From Trichoplax adhaerens (Eukaryota > Placozoa > Uniplacotomia > Trichoplacea > Trichoplacidae), in the NCBI RefSeq assembly GCF_000150275.1, contig NW_002060947.1:8216043-8280042 (forward strand): DNA of 64,000 bases. Reading direction: 5' to 3'. The position numbers were made by a program, and so were the translations under genes. Under the pieces are notes generated by a model, which saw nothing but the letters and a program-made list of their open reading frames with translations, had not been told where the DNA came from and made no database searches. Below, one piece after another: positions 12,141-23,655 of this stretch (position 1 is its first letter; each line of letters opens with the position of its first letter).

Positions 12141-12410
12141 AGTCAGTTAAACAGAGTAATTGATCGTTAAGTAAATTTCGTGTTATAGATATTCTATTTT
12201 CATTAAATTAAACACAAAGTGTAAATATTATCAGCTATTCATTTCTTTACTTAGGCTCGTTTGTCATTATTGGATAGCTTAAATTCCTAGCTATGATTGA
12301 CTTTAATTGTCGGATGTTACTACTTATTGAATAATGATTTGATAAGACTATAGGTGGAGCTATGCAATCTTGAAATCACTGATATTTGACTTTATATATC
12401 AGATAATATC

Positions 12411-12530
12411 TACTTATGTATCTTCTTGTTTACCAGGGCACAGTAAACATAAACATAATAAGTATGTCATGGTCTACTTGCGTATCTTTTTGTTTACCAG
12501 GGCACAGTAAATATAATAAGCATGTCATGG
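12411..12530. repeat. Two-copy tandem repeat, 64-bp unit
   Basis: The block tttaccagggcacagtaaa occurs at about 12429 and 12493, flanked in both copies by tacttg/tatgtatct upstream and an ataataag-atgtcatgg box downstream. The first copy has about eight additional bases inside the unit. Confidence 0.85.
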
Positions 12531-14020
12531 AACGTAACTTTAGACTGAGTCTAGTCTGTTTATCTCGTACTCCCTCTATATACACAGATATATACCGGTA
12601 CGCCATTCATTCCTAAGAACGGAATCAGCCTTAAGACAGTCTGTAATGTAACTTAGTATTGTGATTGTAGACTGTTAGCCATGTGTAGTATAATGTACGG
12701 TAGATATTTATCCTAAGAGATATTTGGTAGCTGTAACTATAGACTATAGTGGTAGAGACTCTATGCTAGAGTACAGATGACTATATGCAGTAAGCTGTTG
12801 AGTTACTAATATGGCTATAGGTAAAAATAGAACTGTAAATCATATATTAGGATATGGTTAATTCATTGTACTTTGGCTGGTGTGAATGATGTCTACGTAA
12901 GTACTGTAGTCGTATCCATATTGGATTAATGATGGTCCGCAGTAGAATAGTCTTACTAAGAATAATTTAACTATGTGTAAAATAAGGTAAAAGGTTGCCA
13001 TGCGGATTGTAGCTGCGAATGCTACGGAAAGTATAAAAGCATGCAACTTTAGATTATTCTGTTAGTTCGTTCTAGAAGTTTTTAGTAGTAGTATTCGGCT
13101 AGAGTAGAGCTGTGTAGTTAATCTTTGTATAAGATTCAATAAAAGCCCTTATTTTTCTAAAATTTGGAATTTCGTGATTGGTATATATCACACAGTCACG
13201 TACAAACTTGAGAATCTCAGGATTTTGTAAATACTTTTTTTTCTTCTGTTCGTTAGTAAGTAAGCTGTAATGTATATTATTCATATGATTTGAATAGTTC
13301 AATCCAAACAGCTAGAAAGCTAGCTTTAATCGTTAAACTTATAGACAAGGTCTATTTACAATATTTTATTGATCCAGACTATTTTGCAGTTGAAATTCTA
13401 TAATCTTACTCTCTGTATATGTAGCGTTTTTAAGTTATAAATACTGTTGGTTCTTGTCTAGGATTTGGTAGTTGATAGTTGGCGTATTCATAATTGTCAT
13501 TTTATTACAACATAGTTTACATGCTGCTCTACGGTACCGAACTACCGCATTCAACGCCAGCTGGAGTTTCTAGTCAAGTATCCTATTAAGGTGTTTGCGC
13601 CATGCTCTAAAATGGCGACGAATTCAATTTCATCGCACACTAATACATTACCCGGTACAGGCTTTAGAATATGATCAGTAAAAAATTCTTATCGACTGGT
13701 CTATTCGTCATTGTGTTGTATGCGATTACAATAGAATGGAATAAATTAATAATATTTAGTACAAGTTACTGTATAGTTTCGTAGTTAACTAACTATTCAT
13801 TTGTACAGAACGGCGTGCTTGTATATTAGAATACGGTGCCGGTAAGGATTGCACTACTTCTATTTTTCATCGCCAAGACGTACAACACGGATTTAGAATT
13901 ATCTGAATTAGTGAAAGAAAGCGAACAACAAAATCATTCTACTGCAGAACTTTGTACGGTTGATTATAAGAGTAACAGTGTATCATCCTTATTTCAATCG
14001 ATTCTTTCATCACCATTGAA

Positions 14021-17000
14021 ATGTTAACACGACTGGCCAAAATTCCACCGGTACCGTTAAATTGTTCTCGGCCACTTTTGCTCAATAAAGTAGTATTTCA
14101 GTCAACAATCGAAGCCACGCATGAACCGCCAAAGGACAACGATAATGACTACCATAAGGCTAAGCCTTTCCAAGAGATACCTAAACCCAATAGTTTACCG
14201 TTAATTGGATCTTTACTAACGATACTCAAAAATAATGGATATTATCAAAGGAATACTCATTTATATTTCTCTAAACTTGCCCAAAAATATGGTCCAGTCT
14301 TTCGTGATAAAATTGGACCTTTATCGTATGTATTTGTTTATAAGCCAGAAGACGTCGCTAAGGTTTTCCAAGCGGAAGGGAAGTATCCTGCTCGTGGTCC
14401 AACGCTACCATGGTTGATCTACAGGAAACAACGAAAGAAAGCGAAAGGCCTTCTACTCGCGTTAGTTTAGAGTAATATGGGCATGAACTGTAATCCGGAT
14501 CTAGTAACGTTTAAAGTTAGATTTATTCGGGCATGAGCTTGAGTAAAATTTTTACCGTTTTTTTCAGTCAAGAGTAGCTCCAACGTGAATTTTAATTGAA
14601 CTTACTAATGCTTTCAACTAGAAGTAATTCGGAAATTTAGTTTCATTGCAACTTACTCATACTTTAAGTAAGGTAGTACAATGCAAACTTGAGCTGTATT
14701 GTACCTATAACTGCTTTACGTTGGAAGTAATCGGATAAGAGCTAATAAAACTTACTTTTGGTCTAAGTTAAAATTAAAAGTATTTCGAACCTGAATTACA
14801 ATTGAGCTTATCAATGCTATAAGTTAAAGTAATTCGGACATGAGCTCTAATAGAATTTATTCATGATTTATATTTGTAACAGTTTGGAAGTGAGTTCAAT
14901 TGAAAGTATTCAAAATTTAAGCTAGTAATCATTCGGGGATAAGCTGTAATAAAACTTACTAATACTTTAAATTAGAAGTAATCAGGATACGCACTGTAAT
15001 GGAACTTACATAATGTCTTAAGCTGTAATCTTTGAATGGTACCTTTGCTTTCCATATTTTTGAATTGTAATTTCACACAATCAGTATTGAAGTTAAAAGA
15101 GTAAATTGCAATATCTTTCAAGCCAATGATAATGTAATCCACTGTTTTTCTAACTATTTTACTGCAGAGAAGGTAAAGAGTGGCGAAAATTTAGAAGCGT
15201 TACAGATAAAAAGCTACTAAAGGTCAAAGACGTCAGTGCTTATAGTGACAGAATCAACAACGTTATTACTGATTTTTTCATACATCTGGATAAAAAGCGA
15301 CAAGATGATAATATTGATGGAGAAGTTAGAGATTTAAAAGATTCCCTGTATAAGTGGTCTTTTGAAAGTAAGAATTGATTCATACTACAAGAAGTATTAT
15401 TCACGTATTGTTTTAAAAGATATAAAGTAAGTTAACGTCGATTAATAAGTTCAGCGAAATTTACCCACCTTATTACATAATTCGATACTGCGAAGGCAGA
15501 AGTAATAAAATTTTGTACTTACTCATACATTAACTAGCTTAACTTCATTGTCAATTTCTTACTCTTACTATATTGCTATATGACTTGTGCTTCTGAAACT
15601 GTTATTATCGTTTGCAGCTAACAATTAATAAATATTTAGTAGCTGATCGAGATAAGTTAATGACTTACTGTAGCATAACTATTTACCATTATATCTATCT
15701 ATTTGAGGAGCATATAATTATTGATTCGTTTTAGCCACAGAATTACTGGTATCTAGTACAATTAATGAATGTAATATATATGCTATAGAAACCGATGATG
15801 ATATGATTAGAAAGTGTAGTTTATAAAAACATACTGATACACCTAACAATTACTATGATATGATTTTATGTTGTCAAAATTTAACGACGTTACCGTTGGC
15901 TATCTGTGTATAAGAGGATGCAATTGCTACAGTATAAATTCACATATAATCGAGTAATAATCTCTAATAATATAATATTACTATTTATTGATATTATAGC
16001 TATCAATACTATACTATACAATAGAAAACTTGGAACTTTTGAAGATCCTCCAAATCCTATTGCTGAGAAATTTTATCGAAGTGTGTGTTCAATGTTCGAT
16101 AAAAGTAATGATATAATATCGTTGCCGCCATATTATAAATATATTAAAACTAAACGTTGGAACGATTACTGTAAAATATGGGATACAATGTTTGAGACAG
16201 CTGAGCAGCTCGTCGACGAGGAGTATCAGAACTTGCAACAAAGCATAACTGAAGATTCGCGTAAATCCTTCGATCTTCGTCGGAGCGAAGAAATAGAATT
16301 TTTACCGTATGTCCTCCTACGGAGTGAATTAAACAAGGATGAAATTGTGGGAAATATCATGGATTTAATGATTGGTGGAGTAGACACGGTAATAATATAC
16401 CCTACAATTTTACTTGAAGTTTATTATTAACAATAATTTGACAATATTTGAGATTATTTCAATTTTTGCTCTATGTAGTAATGATAACTGCAGAATGTTG
16501 GTCATTTATCATGCTCTTTTTCGATAGCAATTTAAAATACTGTCGCATTTTTTCTAATATTAATGCATATTTATATAGTCAGCTAATACAATGCTATGGA
16601 CACTCTATATATTGGGCAAACATCCGGACATTCAAGAAAAGTTATACCAAGAGATACGCAGTGTACTGAAGAAAGGAGAATATCCTGATAGTTTATCTGT
16701 TCAAAAGATGCCGTACCTAAGGGGTCTACTAAAAGAAAGTGAACGGTATGTTAGAGTAAAATGAATACTGTTTAATTTAGATAATTTTACTAAGCCAGAA
16801 TTGTATATGTAAATTACAAATAGTATGTATCCGATCGCCATTGCAACCGTTCGAATTCTTGATAAAGACACGGTATTAGGTGGATATCAAGTTCCAGCCA
16901 AGGTATGTAGCTATATCGTACTGTGTATTCGGTAAGCAATGTCCTCTTAATAGCTATGCGATAACGAAAATGTTATTATGTAAATAATTAAGATTGATAG

Positions 17001-17599
17001 AAGATTTGTTCTTGAAAGTACTGAGCTCATTAATTAATTGTTGTGGCGAACTTTCTAAATGAAGATGTTGTATCAAATTGATCATCAATTTATAATAATT
17101 ATCAACTTTGCTATATCTACTGTACTCTGAATATCACCTATTATTTCTGTGTTATTTTATACTGTTTCCAGACTAAGATATTTGTCGGTTACCACATGAT
17201 GTCATTTGATGAATCGTTTCATGATGAGCCAACAAAGATAAAGCCTGAACGATGGATAAGATCGTCTTCTCAACATCGTTTTAATCCATTTAGTCATACA
17301 GCATTTAGTTTCGGGCCAAGAATGTGCGTTGGCAGACGCATAGCAGAATTGGAGATGCAACTGCTGCTAGCTAGGGTAATCTTCATAATTTCAAAGCAAA
17401 GTGGCATTTGTAATTGGTCTTAATAACGTAATTTTTTTACGTATTTATTTTTAATGCTTTTAATTCGATTTTACCAAATTAGTTGATTTGTGAATATCGA
17501 TTGGAGTGTCGCAATACGAGTAAAGTTGAACTGGCTATCAGGATAATAGGTTCCCCAGATTCCGATATTCGCATACGGTTTGAAAAAAGGAGCGGTTAA
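14021..17599 (+). CDS. Mitochondrial-clan cytochrome P450, copy 1 (intact, 7 exons)
   Basis: Heme-thiolate monooxygenase that would take electrons from ferredoxin in the mitochondrial matrix; the substrate is unknown, but animal relatives (CYP11/24/27 type) oxidise sterols. Exons: 14021-14460, 15168-15367, 16000-16388, 16579-16745, 16824-16902, 17172-17375, 17483-17599; joined length 1596 nt, 531 residues, all GT-AG. The N-terminus is basic with no membrane anchor, as expected for a targeting peptide. Visible motifs: proline-rich hinge LPLIGSLLT, I-helix GGVDTS (about 339-344), K-helix ESER (396-399), PERW (450-453) and heme loop FSFGPRMCVG with Cys about 477. It ends in a TAA. Splice phases and exon lengths match copies 2 and 4 exactly. 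The start codon is inferred by alignment with the other copies. Exact CYP subfamily cannot be assigned by eye. Confidence 0.93.
14470..15010. repeat. Minisatellite filling intron 1 of P450 copy 1
   Basis: Intron 1 consists largely of degenerate tandem units of about 50-65 bp. Their core reads like aagtaattcggacatgagct followed by gtaatagaacttactaatgc and tttaagtt. Similar units fill intron 1 of copy 2 (20190-20700) but are not evident in the short intron 1 of copy 4. Confidence 0.75.
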
Positions 17600-19735
17600 T
17601 TATTGTATGTACGAGTATATAAAATAATGATAATGGTAGATATTAATACGTACATGGTCTTCGGTTACTGTTCCATCTCTATACGCGAAGTTAGATGTCT
17701 AAGCTAGCAGCATTTTTGGTCGAGAATACATGATTCATGATTTGTATGTATATGTACACGTAAGATCGAATTAATGAAATGTTGCTTGTACGGAGTAGTT
17801 AGTGATGGTTGTGCCCATGAGATGATTTATGAAACTACCTAGTCAATTAACACGTGAATAATCTTACGCTGGATGATTTATTTCATGATATTTAAAATTG
17901 AGAATATTTATATAGTGTAATGTAGAATCGTAAGAGGTTGCTCAAATTTTACATTTTGTATGAGCTTGCCATACTAGTACGGTATTTGAAGTATTTCCAG
18001 GATGTTACTAATTTAAATGTGTTGTAAAAGTACGGTAGCTAATAGATTAAAATGTGAGATAGAGCATGAAATTAAAATATTCCAATAAAGAGATTATAAA
18101 ATCGTGACTTTTGTTTTGAAATAGGAACTCATATCAAGCTTAGGCATATAGTAGCAGTGTTTGATACTTACTACTCGATATTGGATTAATTTAGATAACC
18201 AGATTATTCTATCAAGTTTTCCATACTTGATTTTCATTACTGTAGATCTTACTGATGTTATCTATTCATTTGCAATATATCACCGTTGGAACTTTTACTA
18301 AGTTATCAGTAGAATATTTATGATAGACAAGTTTCTTGCCCGTTTATAATGGGTATTAAAATTTGTAATAGCTCAGTAAGTTTTGCAATCACATACTAGT
18401 ACAATGTAAAATAATCCTATGTAACCTTAACACTTTTGGCAAAAATCTCTAAAAATCTGAATTGAACTCTATTCATATATATGTTCTAGTCAGGGTGAAA
18501 ATTAATTTATCCAGACTCAAGTTTAGAAATTAAATCTAAATCTAATGGCGCAAAAAAAATTTTATAATACAAACCTCTTTAACAATATTTAACTCAGCGA
18601 AAGGTTTGATATTAATCGGATTGCTGAATAGATATGAAAGACTGAGACGACAGTCGTTTATTCGTAATAAAACTATGAATAAGTTGTCAATATACCTTAA
18701 TTCAATGAAAAATTTGACTTTATGGTATTATCAATTTTCATGGTACAAGTTACTTTTCTACATTAAACAAGTTAGAATCTAGAGGTGAATAAGTAAAAAG
18801 CCTAAAAATAACTTGTGTTACCAAGACTTTAATTGAGTGCAAGGCTGTATTTTTATCCGATTGCTACTGTAGTTTTTTTGATACATCTGTAATCAAGCAA
18901 GGCAGCTGCAGGTTGCAATTCTATTCAAGGTCAATGTTTGCTCATAGCTGGATTTATCAAGAGCTTGGATTTCATCATCTATGCAAACTGCAATCATTTA
19001 TTAGTCACAGTGTAATTTTTTGATACATCTATAATCAAGCAAGGCAGCTGCAGGTTGCAGTTCTATTCAAGGTCAATGTTTACTTATAGCTGGTTTTATC
19101 AAGAGCTTGGATTTCATCACCTATACAAACTACAATCATTTATTAGTCACATGATGATTCGATAATTTTCAGTCATGTGTTGTTTACATACTTGGTCCAT
19201 AACAGTTTACGTCACGGGCAATGCAGGAGAATGGGTTTACAAAATACCGGGCAGCTGCATGTTGTCATAAAATTAGAATGGAAATAAGAAATCAATAGCA
19301 AGTTATTAGAGGAGTTCCTATAGTATGGTAGTGTTCATTGAAGGTTTAGCGGACAACTGGGTGTTTGTTTACCACACAACGCTCATAGCATAGACAGTAA
19401 AGATTACAGTACACGGTAAACCAAGATCAGTAAGATAGTCAGCCTCACATTCAGCTATGAAAAAGTAGTCTTAAGTCACTCTATTTTAGTAATCACCGAC
19501 TATTTGACACCCTTGCCTAGAGACTATAATATATAGTATCAACATTGATTAAATTGTTATACTCATTTACAGGCAATGTCCATCGGTGAATAAGACGCAG
19601 AGATTGTAAGCTATTTGAATCAGTAAAAGAGATTAAGACCCAGAGAAATCAACGCTTATCAAGGAAGGTTGTACAATTGAGTATAAGAATAGTCGTTAAT
19701 TATTATTTTATAGGATTCAGTCTATCGTGATTGAA
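17600..19735. other. Intergenic spacer between P450 copies 1 and 2
   Basis: About 2.1 kb with no recognised gene. It contains the 142-bp tandem duplication listed separately. It should include the 3' end of copy 1 and the promoter of copy 2, but no sharp signal was found for either. Confidence 0.5.
18873..19152. repeat. Two-copy tandem duplication, 142-bp unit
   Basis: The unit starts at gatacatctgtaatcaagc (18880) and recurs at 19022 with only scattered base changes through to tttattagtcac at its end. The high similarity marks a much more recent event than the surrounding decayed repeats. Confidence 0.93.
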
Positions 19736-22700
19736 ATGTTCAAACCACTATCCAAAATTTCGCCGGTATCATTGGCTGCTATTCGGCCTATATTGCTCAA
19801 TAAAGTTGTATTTCAATCAACAGCCGAAATCAAAATTGAAAAAGGAAAGGGCAACGATGATGACTATCATCGTGCTAAACCATTTCAAGAGATGCCTAAA
19901 ACCGATGGTTTACCGTTAATTGGGTCTTTACCAACAATCCTTAAAAATAATAGATATTATCAAAAGAATTTACACTTATATTTCGCTATGAATGCTCAAA
20001 AATATGGTCCAGTCTATCGAGATAAGATCGGAAATCTTTCATATGTGTTTGTGTATAAGCCAGAAGATGTCGCTAAGGTTTTTCAAGCGGAAGGGAAATA
20101 TCCTGCTCGTGGTCCAGCATTACCATGGAAGATTTATAGGGAACAACGAAAGAAAGCCAAGGGCCTCCTACTCGGGTAAGTTAATCGTAGTAACCTAGAT
20201 GTGAGCTGGAAATCCAACTCACTAACGTTTTAAGTTAGAAGTAATCCAGACATGAGGTATAATAGAACTTAACATTATTTTTGTTAAGTAAGAAGTGATT
20301 CAGGCGTGAAATGTAATTGAATCTTGTTACTACTTTAATTAAGAAATTCAGATATGAGTTGCAATATAGCTCACTAATTCTTAAAGTAACAAGTAATTCG
20401 GACTTGATAGTTGCAATAGAAATCGCGAATGCTTTAAGTTACAAGTAATTCGGACCTTAATAACAGACCTTAGTAATACTTTAAGATTAAATTAAATGTA
20501 GTTCAGACTTGAGTAGTAACTCAACTTACGAATGCCTTAATTTAAATGTAATTCGAGAATTGAGCTGTAGTAATCCAGATCCTATTAATGCTTAAAGTCA
20601 GCAGTAACCCGGGCATAGTCTGTAGTAGAATTGACAAGTACTTTAGGTTAGAAGAAATCCGGATATGAGCTGCAATTAAACTTACAAATGCCTTAGGTTT
20701 TAAATTTATGAACAGTGTCTTTTGAGCTCTTTATTTCTTAACAGTATTATCATTCCAGCAGTGTTGAAGCTAGAATAATAACCTAATTATGTCAATTTAG
20801 TGATAACATAATCTACTGTTCTGCTAACTACTCTACTGTAGAGAAGGTAAAGAGTGGCGAAAATTTAGAAGCGTTATGGATAAAAAGCTACTAAAGGTCA
20901 AAGACGCTGCCGCATACAGCGATAGAATGAACGACGCTATTACCGATTTTCTAATGCACTTGGATAAAAAGCGACAAGAAGATAATATGGACGGAGAAAT
21001 TAAAGATTTGAAGGATTCTTTATACAAATGGTCTTTTGAAAGTAAGAATCGATTCGTATTATAATAAACTTGCAGCTTTTATAAGGCAGAGCGTAATTTT
21101 AATTCGATTAAAATCAGTATAATCTACCTACAGTATTGCATAAATCTGTATTACAATGCTTAAGTATTGCCACTATGCACTTATGTCTATTCTAACTATA
21201 CTAACTTTACTCTCAGACTTCTTACTGTTAGTATATTACTGCAAGAATTGTAATTCTAAAACTGTTAAGATTGATTTGATATATAAATATTTCGCAGTCG
21301 TTAGAGATAAACCAATGCTTTATTTTAGTATTACTGTAGTGTTACAACTCTATCTAATTGTAAAGCCTGTTATTTCTGGTCTGTTTTCGCTATATAATTA
21401 CTATTAACTAATACAATTAATAGATACAATATACGTTTTATAAAGCACGAGACGACACGAGTAGAAAGCGATGTATAGCAAAATATTGACACATTGTACA
21501 AAAATTATAACGTGCTTTTGTTATTGCATATCACCTGCGATACAATTAGCTATCAGTGTACAAGTAGATCCTACTACTACTGTATAAATTCGCATAATAT
21601 CAGGTAAAGACTATTAACATAATTTTCCTATTTATTAATATTATAGCTATCAATACTGTACTATACAATAAAAAACTTGGAACCTTTGAAGATCCTCCAA
21701 ATCCTATTGCTGTGAAATTTTATCGTAGCGTGTGTTTAATGTTCGATAAAAGTAATGAAATAACATTGTTGCCTCCTTACTACAAATATATTAAAACTAA
21801 ACGTTGGAACGATTACTGTAAAATATGGGATACAATGTTTGAGATAGCTGAGCAGCTCGTCGACGAGGAGTATCAGAAACTGCAACAGAGCATAAGTGAA
21901 GATTCACGTAAATCGATTGATCTTCATCACAGCGAAGAAATAGAATTTTTACCGTATGTTCTCCTACGAAGTGAATTAAACAAAGATGAAATTGTGGGAA
22001 ATATCATGGATTTAATGATTGGTGGAGTAGATACGGTAAAATATACCTTGTATTCTAGCTTGAAGAGCATTGTTGATAATAATTTTAAAATTAATTTGAA
22101 ATTATTTCAATCCTCATTTACTACATGCAGTCGGTATAATTTAATTAAAAATTTTAAGTACAATCGCGTTTTTACCAATTTTGATGCATAATCCTATAGT
22201 CAGCTAACACAATGCTGTGGACATTGTATGTATTGGGAAAACATCCAGATATTCAAGAAAAGTTATATCAAGAGGTATGCAGTGTAATGAAGAAAGGCGA
22301 ACATCCAAATAGTCTATCTGTTCAGAAGATGCCGTACCTCAGAGGCTTAATCAAGGAGTGTCAACGGTATGAGAGAGTAGAATAGACATTGTTTAATTTA
22401 GATAATCTGCTAAACCGGAATTGTATGTTTAAACAACAACTAGTATGTATCCGGTCGCCATTGTGACTGCTCGAATTCTTGATAAAGACACAGTATTAGG
22501 TGGATATCAAATTCCAGCTAAGGTACAGAATATTGATATACCAATATATCATATTATATGTTTAGTAATTCAAATTCCATTCATCGTTATCTGATAACTG
22601 ATAATTAATCATTAATTATTAAGCAAGTGATAGAGATTGACGATCGAGTCATGTTTTATAGTATTGGGCTCATTAACTGCTAGTGTAATCTTACTAAGTT

Positions 22701-23263
22701 AACATATTTTGTTGAATTGATTATCGATTTAGAGTTCCGTAGTTGTTAACCTCTTTATATTAAGTGTAACTTACCCATTACCTCAGTTAATATTTTTTAA
22801 ATTGTTTCTAGACTAAAGTACTCGTCGGTTACCATATGATGTCATTCGATGAATCGTTTCATGATGAGCCAACAAAGATAAAGCCTGAGCGATGGATAAG
22901 ATCATCCGCTCAACATCGTTTTAATCCTTTTGGTCATACAGCATTTAGCTTTGGACCAAGAATGTGCGTTGGCAGACGTATTGCTGAATTGGAAATGCAG
23001 CTATTAATATCCAGGGTAATCTTCATAAATTTCATAACTGATGCATTTTGCTACCGATCTTTTGACGTACGTAGTTTGTTTTTGAATGTATATAATTAAT
23101 TTTGTATGTTTTCTGTGTTCTATTGGGATCGTATATATATGCTTAGTTGATTTATGAATTTCGCTTGGATTGTCGCAATACAAGTGAAGTAAAACTGGTC
23201 AACAGGATGGTAACTTCTCCCGATTCCGACATCCGGATAGGTTTGGAAAAAAGAAGTGGCTAA
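19736..23263 (+). CDS. Mitochondrial-clan cytochrome P450, copy 2 (intact, 7 exons)
   Basis: Tandem paralogue of copy 1 with the same gene structure: exons 19736-20175, 20842-21041, 21647-22035, 22200-22366, 22444-22522, 22812-23015, 23147-23263. Every exon has the same length as in copy 1 (440, 200, 389, 167, 79, 204, 117 nt; 531 residues). The ATG at 19736 aligns with the copy 1 start; an in-frame GTG nine bases upstream is not used. Motifs: I-helix GGVDTS, K-helix ECQR, PERW, heme loop FSFGPRMCVG. It is closer to copy 1 than to copies 3 and 4, especially in exons 3 and 6, so the pair probably arose by a later duplication. Differences lie mainly in the N-terminal leader and the C-terminal exon. 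Predicted to be a functional mitochondrial monooxygenase of unknown substrate. Confidence 0.93.
20190..20700. repeat. Minisatellite filling intron 1 of P450 copy 2
   Basis: The same 50-65 bp degenerate unit family as in intron 1 of copy 1 (cores such as taagttagaagtaatccaga and aagttacaagtaattcggac). Its shared position supports presence in the ancestor of copies 1 and 2. Confidence 0.75.
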
Positions 23264-23277
23264 TTGTTGCATGTGCA

Positions 23278-23283
23278 AATAAA
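23278..23283 (+). terminator. Candidate polyadenylation signal of P450 copy 2
   Basis: An AATAAA hexamer about 15 bases after the stop codon. The short distance gives a very short 3' untranslated region; no downstream element was tested. Confidence 0.4.
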
Positions 23284-23655
23284 TGAAACACTAATGGAGA
23301 TAACGAGCAGATATGAATTAGGATATGCTCTTCACTTATAATTCTACGACTATATGTTAGAAGACTAAGCGAGCAGTATTTTCAGTCAGGAAGCTGCTGT
23401 TTGTACGAGTATGTAAAATCAAATTAACAATTAATAATTTCACTCGTTCACAATCATTAATTAAGGTTATGCTTGTGATGCGGCGATGTACTTTTTATCT
23501 ATTTGCAAACATATAGTTAAAATGTATTGTATTCACTGCATTCAGCCAAGAAATCGATTCTGCCTCTGTAAAACGACTTAATTAGTTGATAAATAATAAA
23601 TTGTTATGCTAATTTATTTCCTAAAGCTATTTAACTTATAAGATTTCCTTTTTGT

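Larger units (their letters stand above)
9891..14020. other. Intergenic region without recognised genes
   Basis: This 4.1-kb stretch separates the divergently oriented TPR and P450 genes. It holds the assembly gap and two tandem-repeat patches annotated separately. Short open frames here (for example 13099-13302 minus and 13836-14027 plus) show no recognisable domain and no support from duplicates. The last few hundred bases should hold the promoter of the first P450 gene, but no convincing core element was identified. Confidence 0.5.

Noticed and set aside
13836-14027. 63-codon frame just before P450 copy 1 as a separate gene or leader exon
   Set aside because: It begins at GTG, has no counterpart before copy 2, and the P450 reading starts in another frame at 14021.
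21156-21407. 83-codon frame between P450 copy 2 exons 2 and 3
   Set aside because: It is within an intron, hydrophobic by AT-rich chance composition, and has no match in the equivalent intron of copy 1 or 4.
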